A DNA stretch of 64,000 nt, taken from positions 9,054,001-9,118,000 of the forward strand of contig OX485809.1 in the NCBI GenBank assembly GCA_950295325.1. The letters are read 5' to 3'. A model generated the notes under the pieces. It did not search any database. It was not told where the DNA came from and worked only from the letters and a program-made list of their open reading frames with translations. A program made the position numbers and the translations under genes. Of the stretch, positions 44,650 to 56,639 are shown in pieces. How positions within the stretch are numbered: position 1 is the stretch's first letter; each line of letters opens with the position of its first letter. The DNA comes from Polytrichum commune. Lineage: Eukaryota > Streptophyta > Polytrichopsida > Polytrichales > Polytrichaceae.

Positions 44650-44960
44650 ATTACACCAAAAAGAACCGCAACCAAAATCAGCTGCCGTTTTTTGACCAGC
44701 TTGATTTGCAGTCGCTAAACGATTGCAAATTAGTTTTTGTGCTTTAGCTAGTGAAATTTTGGGAAGTTGGGGTGTGCAATTCATTGTTGTAATAGGTTTT
44801 GAACATACCTTTCCAACGGTATATTACACGCCCCCAACTTCCTAAAATTTTAGGCGCTAAACCAAAAAGAAAAATATGTAGCCATTTAGCGACTGCATAA
44901 TATCAAGCTGGTCAAAAGAACCGCAATTGATTTTGGTTGCGTTTTTTTGGGCACAGTTTT
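44650..44960. repeat. Long imperfect hairpin (arms about 115-125 bp)
   Basis: The left arm (about 44660-44780) has CGCAACCAAAATCAGCTGCC, TTTGACCAGCTTGAT, GCAGTCGCTAAA and GGAAGTTGGGG. The right arm (about 44821-44950) is its reverse complement with scattered differences (CCCCCAACTTCC, TTTAGCGACTGC, ATCAAGCTGGTCAAA, GATTTTGGTTGCG). The loop is about 40 bases. A 98-codon open frame covers the left arm on the minus strand but has no recognised domain. Confidence 0.85.
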
Positions 44961-45776
44961 TTAGTAGTGTTGCAAGTAATATGGAGTCGGGACAATCCAC
45001 CCGATACTCTTTTTAATTGAGAAAATATGTAATTTGAATGGTTTGATTGACGACCTTATCCAATTGGATTTCACATACAAACGCAAATAGCACTATGAAT
45101 AATTGATAGATTCTCCAATGCGAATCAAAGTTGTCATGGATTTATGGGATCCACTGTTGGATCGCACAATGCCAAACTAGCATGAGCTTTGAACATGTGA
45201 TTTTCGAGCACATTGAATGATCCAAAGTGGGTTTTATGACTTTAGATATGATATGACTTAGATATTTTTAGAGGATTTGTTAAATCAACCACACACTAGT
45301 TAAACACAACCACATTCAATATGTAAGGTGTCAATTAGGCTCCGACTTGTCATCCAAATTGGGCAAGTTTAGTAACTCTAACACAGAGCTTATACCGCGC
45401 TCCTCTTCATGTGTGCAATGAAAAATAAAAAAATTGAAAAATCATGTGACTGCGTGATAAGTCTATGTCATTGATTTATCAATTCTCTGATTTTTATAAC
45501 TTAAATCGATTTGCAAGGATGATCTTGTTCATGCATTTGATTGAAGAGATGGATTTACTTCTACGTGTGTTTGATAAGTGATGGAACCAATCTTACATGC
45601 ACAATGATAAGTTGACGAGGAAAGATAGGGATGATCACCATTGATCATATGTTTATCTCCATCAATATATGATGCAATCACGATGATAACGCTTTAAGTA
45701 CAACTAGAGAATATAGTGTAATATACAATGCAATGAATTGCACTGATTCAAAACTTCTTCAACTTTGATGGAAGTC

Positions 45777-46304
45777 AGGGCATGTTTAGACTTGGGGCCA
45801 AGGCCATTGGGAACGAAGGCCAATATGTCCCATGTGGCATGCAAATGGGCCCCCAAGGCCATTAATAAGAAAGTACCTAACTTCATTCATTGCTTTCATG
45901 TGTAAACCTATTTAGGTGGGGTTGGGGCCATTTGGAGGCTGCAATTACGAGAGGCTTATCCACGTACCAACGTACTCATGAACTATTCTATGGATAATGA
46001 TTAAAGTATAATAAATTTAGAAATTCTCCCCTCCTATTCAATGCTCGAAGAATAAACTACTACAAGCAAATAAAAGCTCTGACAATGGCCTCAACTAGAG
46101 GGAAAGAGTCCACAAGGTTGGGAGCTCTCTTTTCCAAGGCTTGAGGCCATTGTCATGATGAATAAAATAATTTATTTGTTAATTGGCCCCAACTCATGGT
46201 GTAAACTTGAAGAGGCGAGTCCCAGCCTCTCGACCAATGAGAGGAGTGGATTTCTTACACCCCAACCCATTTTTGAGCCTTGACTCCAAGTCTAAACCCG
46301 CCCT
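45777..46304. mobile_element. 528-bp MITE with about 29-bp inverted ends
   Basis: The left end AGGGCATGTTTAGACTTGGG then GCCAAGGCC pairs with the right end, which reads GGCTCA-type then GACTCCAAGTCTAAACCCGC then CCT on the plus strand. The interior has several GGCCCCAA / AAGGCCATT words in both directions. No transposase ORF and no clear 8-bp or 3-bp target duplication are seen. Confidence 0.75.
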
Positions 46305-46360
46305 CAAAGCATTGTGCCCACCACGTCTTTAGGTGAATTTGTTACATCATATGTATTCAA

Positions 46361-46687
46361 CTACGCTAAATATTGTATCTAGTGTCATCAATTCTATTTG
46401 TCTTGCTCAGTAGTAATAGTAGTGCCACCGACACTAAATGTAAACCTTTGTAAGAAAAAATTGGGCATTGTAGATTTAAATTGTTGCAAGTATTGTCACT
46501 TTACTAAGTGATTTGTCATCCAATTTTTGATCATCCATGACATCATTTCATTACATCAATGTTAGGATGCATTATGTGACAAGTTGGGATGACAATACTT
46601 CTAAACTTATTCTTAAGAAGTGTTAATATAAAAGTTACCAACAATGACACAAAATACCATATGATCCTAATACAATATTTAGTGTAG
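46361..46687. mobile_element. MITE of the CTACACTAAATA family, complete 327-bp copy
   Basis: The left end CTACGCTAAATATTGTATCT then AGTGTCA is the inverted partner of the right end ATACAATATTTAGTGTAG. The interior holds TTCTATTTGTCTTGCTCAG, ACACTAAATGTAAACC and TTGTCATCCAATTTTTGATC. This is the cleanest copy of the family here. Confidence 0.88.
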
Positions 46688-47604
46688 CACTCACAAAGAG
46701 ACAAAGGCAAAGTCCCAAAAATTTGAACAACTGCCGATTTGGTTGGATAAACGGGCTTTTCATTGTAAAATCAAATCTTGTGCATGTCCAATATGCATAG
46801 TCAAAATGGGTTTATATTTCATAATTGCAATGAATTGCATCGCACCACTAAATCTTCATCTAATTGTCAAAGGAATGGTCAAAGCATCCTCTAACAACAC
46901 ACAAACCTCTAGAACCAAAGACAAACGTTTTCGCCTCCGTTTTGTTATTATGTTACATGATGAATTGCATTGGAACAAAATCTTGTAGTGTTTGACAACA
47001 ATATTTATGTCTATACTAACAATCTTGAAATGTTTTACTTGCTTAATAATCACACACATCATTCATACTCGAAGAGAGAGAGAGAGAAAGAGAGACAACG
47101 CCAACCACATGTGTCATCTAGACTCAAATATAATGGCCCAAACAAACTACTTACACCTGCATTTGTTTTTTGATTTTTTTTTTCATATCAAAGAATCCTC
47201 CAAAAAGATGTGTGCCCACTTCAATGTTCATGAAAAAGAAAAAGAAATAAAACTTGCATTAGTTAGAGACGAACATGAACTAGTTGGACCAGTTACATTT
47301 CATCAAATCCGTCACAAACATGTCAAATGCCTGTCACAATCACATGCCCCACCCCAAATGTATACATGATGCACATTTAACAAGTGTGATGGGCATTTGA
47401 TGGGTTTGTGTTGGGTGCAAAAAACAACCATGCCGTCAAGGAGCAATGACTGGCCCTAGTCCGAGCATGGTATTACTCCAATCTCATGATTACACGTGTT
47501 TTTTTAGAAGACAATAAGATTCCCAAAGGGCCCCATGCAACCACTAAAACCTGAGTGAGTAGAGTGGAATTATTCTATACTCGAGCACAAACCCAACCAA
47601 TTGA

Positions 47605-48108
47605 GGGTCACTTCACACACGAGACTGAGAGCCCGTGACCATAACACTTCAAGCACTCTCACTGGTGGAAAAGGTGGAGCCGGTCCAAGTTCGCTTCACA
47701 CTACGCTTGAGGGACCAACGGAGTAAGTGAATGCAAGATGGATGTAAAGTCTACATGGATTCCTAGATAGCATCGAATGGACCATGTTTCATGGTCACTT
47801 GGACTATTTTCAAAAACCACCTCTTGGAGGCATGCTTAGCACGAAACCGGGAGACCACGGCGCTCTGAACGCTCACAACGGTTGATTTATTCTATTTTTA
47901 TCATGTGTGAGGACTTGCATGAATAGAATTTCATTGAAATAGCCTTTGGTTGAGGGGCCGATCACATATGACTTCATACTACACTTGAGGGTCCATAACC
48001 ACCCTACATGATGTTGGAGGGTGTGTCGGGACGGCCCTTGGACACTTTTCTTTTGGGCTCTCACAATTTCATGGTCACGGCTCTTGGCTCGTGTGTGAAG
48101 TGGCCCTG
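47605..48108. mobile_element. Element with 37-bp inverted ends, partly duplicated at 48335-48650
   Basis: GGGTCACTTCACACACGAGA then CTGAGAGCCCGTGACCAT at the left is the inverted form of ATGGTCACGGCTCTTGGCTC then GTGTGTGAAGTGGCCC at the right. A second, diverged set of the inner blocks (TCTACATGGATTC, ATAATGTTTCATGGT, ATGGTCACGGCACTTGGCTT) lies at 48335-48650. It is non-coding. Confidence 0.7.
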
Positions 48109-48659
48109 CCTTGAACTCCGGGAGGATGCCCCCACCATAATTGGAGTGAGCAGTGGAAATTAAAGAATTCTACACTGTAGCATGCACACATGCATTATTA
48201 TGGCCCATGGTGGGGTCATGCATGGGAATATATGGGAACTTGGAAGTGACATGGGATCACATTCTCCTGAACAAAAAATGGGTGCCAATGGGAGTTCCTC
48301 TAGCCGGTCAGGGACTGAGGGCCCATGCCAATTGCATTCTAAGACCTCTCTCATTGGTCAAAAAGGCCGAGACCGTCTATGTTCACTTCACGCTAGAAGG
48401 TGAAGGCCTGAGGGTCCAGAGAGATTAGCATGGATGAACTGTCTACATGGATTCTCACATGACATACAACATATGGATAATGTTTCATGGTGTGCCAGAG
48501 TTTGCATTGCGTCCGCCTTCAAAAGGGAGGTAAGGATGACGTAAATTACGGCATACCATGTCAATGGCACGACCTTTGGATGAGAGTCAAAGGCCCTCAC
48601 ATTCACATGGTCACGGCACTTGGCTTGTGTGTGATGTGGCCCTGAGGACATGCCTTGGG

Positions 48660-49790
48660 ACGGACATGTCATAACCTCACAATCCTAATAATTATTTACA
48701 TGCCCCAAGTTGGGAAGGTCTTAGTATGTAAAAGCCTAATACCACCCAACTTTAGCGGTCATGGCTCTTATACTCTAAAATTGCCCTTGTTTCTAGGGTT
48801 GGTTAGTTCACATGGGCATAGCCTCAATTACAAATTTCTCCTAGGAGTGGGCTTTAAGACCACCTTTATTTTGAAGTGCAATTCCTACATCCCCAGGTGT
48901 TTTAGCCATGGTTGTGCCACATCCCCTCACCTAGGACCGCACTCAACAAACCTTCTCCATATGCAAAGTTTTTATCTCATTTTCTTCTTCTTCTTTTGGC
49001 AAGCCTTCTTGCTCTTGGAGGCCCAACACTCTTCCACACAACTTCCATGTGATTTACATTCGATAATGCTCCCTGATATTCTTTGAGCAAGAGCCTAGGA
49101 ACTCAACTCATACATAATTTGGGAAATTAGACTCAAACACTTGTTTGTTTGTTTGTATTTTTTGTTTTTTTGGTTGGTTGGTTTTTTTTATTACTTCATT
49201 CTTGCACATTCACTCTTGAAGCTTGCTATCCCAAAACCTAGCCACTAACTACCATATGACTAATTTATGCCAGTGTGTTGCCTGTATTCAAATGATGATG
49301 CCAAAATTTGGAAGCTCCCTACTTTTTACAAAACCCAATTCTTCACCTAGCATGCATGTAAACTAGAGAAAACCTTGTAGAATGAATTTTAGTTCCACTC
49401 CCAATGCGAAAGTGAACCCAACTTGGGTTGTTAGCCAGAGTCTTGGCTAGTTGAAAGCAAATTGTTGGCGCTACAAATTTGCAAATGTTGTGGTTTTAAA
49501 GTTAATGTAAGGTTCAACTCACCATTAATTAACGACAACGGCTGGTCAATGGGAGCGTCTGGAGCTGTCAGTTTTAAAGACCCAAGTTTTTAGCAGAGGA
49601 ACACAAGGTTCTTAATGGACTTGCAAGCTTGGACTTTAGACAATGGTTTTAGTCCGTGCCACATCCTCAGCCATATAGGCTTGGCACAAGATACTCACGT
49701 AGGTGGGGAAAGGAGGTAACCAAACTTGCTGGCCCTGCTACAAATCCAAAGAGTTAAGGATTAGGTGGGGTGGGGGCATAACTTATGTAA
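48660..49790. other. Non-coding intergenic DNA, no gene seen
   Basis: Short ORFs only. A TTTG/GGTT simple repeat lies at 49141-49190. Nothing was recognised. Confidence 0.4.
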
Positions 49791-49791
49791 G

Positions 49792-50171
49792 TACACTAAA
49801 TACAATATTCAGTGTCACCTATTCTAATTGTCTTCCTTAACACTAATTGTAAACCACGGTATAGTGTCACCAACACTAAATGTTAACCCAACATTATTTG
49901 TCATTCCTTGTAAATTTTTTTGGGGACGGTAGATTATCAATGTTTGCAATTACTGCCACTTACCACGTGATTTGTCATCCAAGTTTCAATCATCCATGAC
50001 AATATTTCATCATAAGTTGATGACAAGAGAAGGTAGGGTTTTGGCCAATGGATGAGCTCATCCATCCTCCATAACCATAGTTTGTTGACTTATTCATAAG
50101 AAGTGTCACCCGAAAAGTTACCATAGTGACATTAAATACCCTATGACACTAAATATCATAGTTTAGTGTAG
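49792..50171. mobile_element. MITE of the CTACACTAAATA family, copy near the glycosyltransferase gene
   Basis: The left end TACACTAAATACAATATTCA then GTGTCACC faces the right end GACACTAAATATCATAGTTT then AGTGTAG. The interior TTGTCATTCCTTGTAAAT and TTGTCATCCAAGTTTCAATC matches the other copies. Confidence 0.85.
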
Positions 50172-50436
50172 CTGTCCCAGGAGGTCTTCACTCAGGAGTC
50201 AGGAGATGCTTTCCTTGTCCCTGAAAATGGAAAGCAGAAGCAAACGCCTCAAGCGGAAAGGACTCCCGCCATGGCGGCGCTCTCAGCACTTGGCACCATC
50301 GCTGCCTCTTAGTATGTAGTCCTCCTCGTCACGCCACCCGCACTCACAGGAACAACCTAACCATTTGCATAATAATGGAAGTGCCAACCGGCCGACCGCC
50401 GCTGGCATAATTCAACTTAAGACACAACATCGACAA

Positions 50437-50627
50437 AGCAAATGAAACTCTGCCAGAGGTTACGATGCTAGTGACTAAATGAGAGAGAGAGAGAGAGAGA
50501 TTGGAACACACACAAATATTTTATTAAAATGTATAAGAAAGTAGGAGAAAGCAGAAGAAGTTGAAAGGAAAGGAATTCATTTACAGCAGAACAAAGAAAA
50601 CACTGCCAGACGTCAAGGTAGTGGGTG

Positions 50628-50658
<31 letters not shown>

Positions 50659-50746
50659 GAACGGACAGAGATATAGTAAAAAAGCGTGTAAGAAGCACGA
50701 GAAAGCAGTAGCAGAAAGGGAAAGGAAAAGAAAGAAACTCGTTGCG
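50437..50746. repeat. Tandem duplication (period about 155 bp) carrying GA microsatellites
   Basis: CTGCCAGAGG-type sequence, a GA run, ATTGGAAC, TAAGAAAGTAGGAGAAAGCA and GAAAGGAAAGGAA occur in order twice (GA runs at about 50481-50500 and 50630-50654). It lies upstream of the glycosyltransferase gene in what may be its promoter or leader. Long minus-strand open frames here are Ser/Leu-rich products of the GA repeat. Confidence 0.78.
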
Positions 50747-50749
50747 CAA

Positions 50750-52940
50750 TTTTCCCGAGACAGGTATCGTGGAGGTCACACGGGTGGTAAGTGAAGTTGG
50801 AGATAGAGAAGAGAAAGACAGAAAGAAACAGAGCTGAGCTCGAGTATCGGGCCTCCCCGGTTTGGACCTGCCCCGGATTTTCCTGTGCATGATCGGGCCT
50901 GCTGGTCAGTGCAGGGGGGGAAGGAAGTCAGGTATGCCTTGGGAGTAGGAACTTGGACTTTCTTTTCTTTTGTAACTTAGTTGGAATTCGAAGAGCGCTT
51001 TCAAGAAGGAGCAGGTGTGCCAGGGAGGGAAGGCAGGTCGAAGCGTGGGAGGAGTGGAATTGGTGGTGTAAGTTAAGTTAGAGAGGGAGGGAGGCGTGGC
51101 TGGAGGCGGGGAGTGGTTGGATGGAAGGAATGCAGAGGGCAGGGGAAATGCAAAAGAATCGTGGAGCAATTTTAACAGGTAGGTGAAGGAATTGGAGCTA
51201 CTGAATGGTCACAGCGGAAATTGTAGGAGGTAGTCGGGGTTGGCTCCTCGCAATGCTCTGTTCGTAGTGGTTTACTTGCATGGACATCGGAGGTTGTTGA
51301 AGGAACAGAGCCGAAGCAGGCATGTGAATGAATGTATGATAGACAAGGCTGGCAGAATGTTTGCTTGCTACTGCACGCACACGTATCTCTTGACAAATAT
51401 GGTTCAATAGAGACCAGCCTCTACTTACCTGGAGCCGTGGCGGAAAATTGAGCAACATCTCGTTGTATAAGACAGATATTTTTAGACGCGATACACGCAT
51501 CCTGATGAGCATCCGAGGGCCGGGTGGTGAATGTCCAACATAGAGGGGAGGTTCAGGAGGAGGTTCGTCATGGACGGTGAAGCAAAGCAGTTTCTGGAGT
51601 GCTGCTGTTGGCGCACCTGAGACGTCTAAGCGCGTGTGTGGAACACTCGTTCAAGGCTGTAGCTCCTGGAACTTCAAGAATTATAGCACCTAAGTGTGGT
51701 AAGTTTTAATATATTACTGTTCGTTTAGTTCAAGGTATATTATTAAATCAACCCGTGCAGAAGCTCCTACTTCCAAATGCCGAGCTACATCCTGCGGGGG
51801 ACAAAGCAACTCGTTTTTTGGGTCACTGTTTCTTTCTGTGAGGACTTGCGGTGGACTTTTATTTAGCGCCGCTTCATCGTTTCGTCAACCCTGCTATAGT
51901 TCGGCGAATGCATTAGTTGATGTTAGAGACTCTTCCGGACTCGGCAGTTTTACGAAGGTTGTAACATCGAGTGGTTTTCAGGATGATGCTCTTTCAGGTT
52001 AGAGACGCACAAAGACGAGGGCAAATTTGTAGCACTCGGTTTTTATGACTTATATTGTGTAGGTTTTCGCAATCGCAAAACCACCTGCTCGTTACGGTTG
52101 CGATAAGCGAAACTACCTCGGTCTGCATCATACCCGCCATAGCCATCTCCTGAGTCGGTGAATCTAGTTCTAATCTTCACGAAAATTATAATAGGAACGC
52201 AAAGAAGTTAATGACGATTGTCAACTCATTCTGTTAGGGAGTAAACGATTGTGTTCTGATGACGGAAGTGCAATCCTCTGTTTTACAGGACTAATCAGAC
52301 ATTTACTTAAGTAACGTCACCTTTCCGTTGCGCCTCTGTTGACATCGAAACATTAAACACCTTAGAGTATCAAAGACACACCCCGCGTTTCTGCAACATC
52401 ATCTAGCGTATTCATTTACATGAGCTGAGTACATGGAACGCTCTTTACACCCTCAAAAATCGTCAGAGGAATCAACAATAGTAAACACGAAGCGCTTGAT
52501 TACTTCGCCATTATCTGTGGCTCGTTGTTTTTTCGAAATGCTGATGATCTATTGCCTGCAATGTCACATGAAACGTGTCATGGTGAATTGGACAAAATTA
52601 TCTCTGTGATATTCTAGCCTTTTGCAACTGAATGAGCTAGGATATATTGCAGGTCTGAAACTCGATCAGGAGGCAATCTCGTCAGATTATCACCCGACAT
52701 TAAGCTCATCGGCTCAATGGATGAGTGATACAGGACCTCATGTTGGGCATGTATCATATTTATCACTCAATGGATGCCTAATTCTGTATATCCTATAGTT
52801 AGTATTTGAATTTTCAATTTATCAAGAAGGTTGAGTGAAAAATGCTCCAATGGATAGGACGAAGTAGTGCTTTAGATTCTCTGATTATAGAGTATGTGAA
52901 GTAACTCCACCCTGATCACACTTCCATCTATACTGTAACA
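50750..52940. other. Likely promoter and 5' leader region of the glycosyltransferase gene
   Basis: No coding exon is recognised. The region is GC-richer (50750-51660) than its flanks. A splice-acceptor-like TACTGTAACAG ends at 52941, so the start codon may follow a leader intron. The exact transcription start could not be placed. Confidence 0.4.
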
Positions 52941-52995
52941 GGTGATTGAGAGGAAAGGTGAAAGACCTTTTTATGGAGGGCTTCACCATTGCAGC

Positions 52996-55900
52996 ATGAT
53001 GGTAAGCTGGAAAGGGAGAATGACGCTTAGACGCACCTTGGTGATAGCGGGGACATTGTCCCTATTAACTCTCTCTCTCCTGAGCTCAGCTTACATGACC
53101 AACTTGGGAACCAGTGTATATTGTGACTACTTCAGTCTTGACGCATGCAAGTTGGTCCCAAGCTCATCATCCCCAGGCAATGCGGCTCCATCACCTCCTA
53201 CACTTAAGAATGTTCCCATTCTTCCACCTGTGCGGAACTACAGTGATGCAGAAATGTCTGCTTTCGTCCTTGCAAAAGACTTACTGTCACGACCACCATA
53301 CCCTGTTGAGAAGGCCAAAATCGCATTCATGTTTTTAACAGCAGGCCCACTGCCCTTTGAATTTGTTTGGGAGAAGTTCTTTGAGGTTACATCCCACCTG
53401 TCCTTCTCTTGTTTTTCAGACATTTTCTTTGGAATTATTGCTTATGGGGCTGTACAGACAGTATGGTGAGATGTCTCCTGGTACTCGCATTGATGTGGTA
53501 TAGGGCTATGTCATCCTGTATTCTTTATTTAAGAGAAATTTTGTGAGGGAAACTGGGTAGAGTATTTGTCAATTCAAATTGATGGCATGAAGGCTAATCT
53601 TGCAAGTGGAGATGGATAATAAAGGAATGTGTAGAAATGCTGTTCTTCTGTGGGGTTCACAATGAGGGTTTATTTGGTTGTGCAGGGTCAAGAAGGTAGA
53701 TACTCTGTATATGTCCATGCCTCTGAAAAGCAATCAAACCAGAGCTTCTGGAAGAGCTCTGTGTTTCGAGGGCGAGATGTTCAAGCTGAAAAGGTTAGTG
53801 AACAACTCCTTTTCTACATTCTATTTAAGGTTGATCGCAGAAAATTGATCTGGTGTCTTTTGTTTGAGCAGAATTTGACAATGGTGTCCACATGGATCAT
53901 TTAAGATTTATTGTTGTGACTAGTCCTAGGGTCAAGTCCTAGCAGAACTAGTGAGATCAGAAGTAGAAACATGCATTAGCTTCTAGACGTACTCACAATA
54001 AAGCTTTTGACTATGTAACACATATAAAGATTGCAAGACTCAGGTTTCTGAATGATTACATGTGATTTACATTGGGTGTGCTGGTGTAGGTGTACTGGGG
54101 GACAATCCAGATGGTGGATGCTGAAAGGAGGTTGCTGGCCAATGCTCTTCAGGACTTGGATAATCAGTACTTTGCTCTGATGTCTGACACGTATGCCCAC
54201 ACTTCAGACTTTTCCTTCCTTGATATTTGTACCTCTTTCTGTCCTTTGATGAGTTTTTGTGGTATTGAATTCTCGATTTGCTATTTGGCAGATGCATACC
54301 ACTTTATGATTTTAATCATATTTATGAGTACCTGCTTGGAGCAAAGATGAGCTTTGTGGACTGGTAAGCATTGATAGCATCTTGTAGTGGAGATTCTTTT
54401 CAAGACTTTCAAATATTGTAAGTTATATAGTCTTAATCATGTTGGTAGTAAGTGATTACACAGGAAATTTCGCCCCATTGATAGGGTAGTGCCGTGTGGT
54501 GAATGTAGTGTGAGGATGATTGCCATACTGATTGTGTCGTATTCCTATTTCGAATTACCAATTTTAGTTCTACAAGGATCGAGTTACGGTTAAGTACTCT
54601 TGTGCAGTTTTAAATTGTACTGCCCAAAGATGTCAGGTATTCCAAAGTAGATTTGACATTTATTCCTCCAGTGCATCAGCAGCTCCAAGGTGTTCTGCTT
54701 ATCAAGTCATTTTTCTTGTCAGTTTTGATGATCCGGGTCCACATGGTCAAGGGCGGTATATGGACCAGATGATGCCTGAAGTGCACAGGAGTGACTGGCG
54801 GAAAGGAGCACAAGTATGTCTTAACTTCCATGAGATTTATTTTGTTATGTAACGTGATGATCAGAACAGACACAAATAATGTCCAGGAGATGATCCTAGC
54901 CACTGACCAGCATTAATTTAAAGCCCTTGATTTCTATGACTCCCAAGTCGAAGCTCAATGTATTTTGTTGCCTCAAAATCTACCTTCTTATGCTGGTGGA
55001 CTCTGTAGTACCTGAACAACCAAAGGGGGGGGGGGGGGGGGGGGGATGCTAGAACCCTGGGTAGCTCATGGTGGTGGGATCAGGGGGGGTTTGAGCATGA
55101 AGGTGTTAAAAAGTCATAATAGTAGTGCCTTGATCATGTTTTCTGAAGCATCTTCATCTTCGTTTTCTTTCTGGGTGAATCTGTTTTGCAGCATATATGT
55201 GAGGAGAGGAACTCAGGGTTTTATACTTCTTTGACATGCACTGTTATGTTTGCAGTGGTTTGCCATAACTAGGGAACATGCATTATTGATTGTAGCTGAT
55301 CATCTCTACTACAATAAGTTTAAGTGGAACTGCAAGGTAAAATTGGTCCCTTGAAATACCTGTTCGCTGTTTACAAGTGTCTATAGAAGCATTCAAAGGG
55401 CATTGGCTCTTGTACTGTTCTACTGTAGGAATGATCCTTGGGATTCTTGGGATGTGTATAAGCATTGTGTAGGTCAAGGTCATTTTCTGCCACAGGAGGA
55501 ATCTGAGCTAAAACAAAATTGGATATTTATATCTAGTCAGTACCAAAATTGTGTTTGTGGCATACCCATCAGGTTCTGATGACCAAGTTTACAACTGTCT
55601 GCAGCCTGGTCCAGAGAATCGGAACTGCTATCCAGATGAACACTATATTACAACCTTTCTCCATGTATGGCCTCCTACTTTTTACCACAACAGTTTTCTT
55701 ATAGTGACAATATCAGAAACTGGTGTTTTAAAACCTCTGTGCAGCCTTCTCAACCAACTTGCTGTTATGTGTTCACTTTGTACATATATTGTGCAGCTGT
55801 AATCTATTATGGGAGGATAGTGTTGGAGAAGGTTATTGAGGACAAAGTTGAAACATTTGAATATTCCTAGCCTCACGACTTGAATGACTCCAGATTGTGA

Positions 55901-56639
55901 ATCCAGCTAACATGGCCAACTGGAGCGTTACACATGTTGATTGGTCAAAAAGAGAGTGGCATCCCAAGTCGTATGCAATTGGAGATATTACAAAACGCAC
56001 ATTCTCATACATTCAGGTTTTGCAACTGTTTGTATAATTTAGGATCTGTAGTTGCTATATCTGTTCAGGACATTTATGGTGTGCAGTCGCCTTGTAACAA
56101 CAATGCTCACTATTGTGCACCTTATTGGATGACAACAAAACAATAAAAGAACTTTGAACTCTTAAAGTTAGCACAGTAGGCAAGTAACACTCTTGGTTGG
56201 CTTAGATATTGAAAGCTTGATATTGGGGTTGTGGTGCACAGGCAATCAATGAATATTCTCATATCACAAGTGATGGCAAGGTAAGCAGGGAGTCATGACT
56301 TGGAAGGGCCTATTACTCTGAAGCTTCATGTTTGGTTTGCTAGATGTACCGGTAATTTTTGTGTGCTTTTTGAACTTGTTATCTCCATTAGGGAATGTTG
56401 AGAATTACAAGTTAAGAATTCCTCATCTTTTAACTTATTATTTTGAGGAGCAATCATCTTGTAAACCATGATATTTTGTGAAATTTATGCAGGGAATAAA
56501 AACAGTAAAGCCATGCTTATGGAATGGGAAACGACGTCCCTGCTTCTTATTTGCACGCAAGTTTCTGCCAGAGACAGCTGATATTCTAATACCACTGCTT
56601 CCCAGAGTCATATGGCGGAGACCACTTCATCTACATTGA
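52996..56639 (+). CDS. GT14 'Branch' (core-2/I-branching-like) glycosyltransferase
   Basis: Exons: 52996-53385, 53686-53793, 54090-54190, 54292-54363, 54723-54813, 55256-55336, 55605-55664, 55894-56016, 56242-56280, 56493-56639. All introns are GT-AG and the phases agree, giving 403 residues, normal for the family. It is a type II Golgi membrane protein. A short basic N-terminus (KGRMTLRR) precedes a membrane helix (about residues 14-34) and a Ser/Pro stem. The Branch domain runs from IAFMFLTAGPLPFEFVWEKF (about 110) to PCLWNGKRRPCFLFARKF near the C-terminus. Conserved segments include DAERRLLANAL, FDDPGPHGQGRY, WRKGAQWF, NCYPDEHYITT and VDWSKREWHP. In plants the family includes rice BC10 and putative cell-wall glycoprotein glycosyltransferases; donor and acceptor cannot be told from sequence. 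The ATG at 52996 was chosen, and a second one follows at once (52999). Confidence 0.93.
55025..55045. repeat. G homopolymer (21 bases) in intron 5 of the glycosyltransferase gene
   Basis: A pure run of 21 Gs on the sense strand lies between exons 5 and 6. RNA from this intron could form a quadruplex. It could also be a place of sequencing or assembly length error. Confidence 0.9.

Noticed and set aside
50468-50890. 140-codon minus-strand frame
   Set aside because: Its Ser/Leu/Phe-rich product comes from the GA microsatellite and the tandem duplication, not from a gene.
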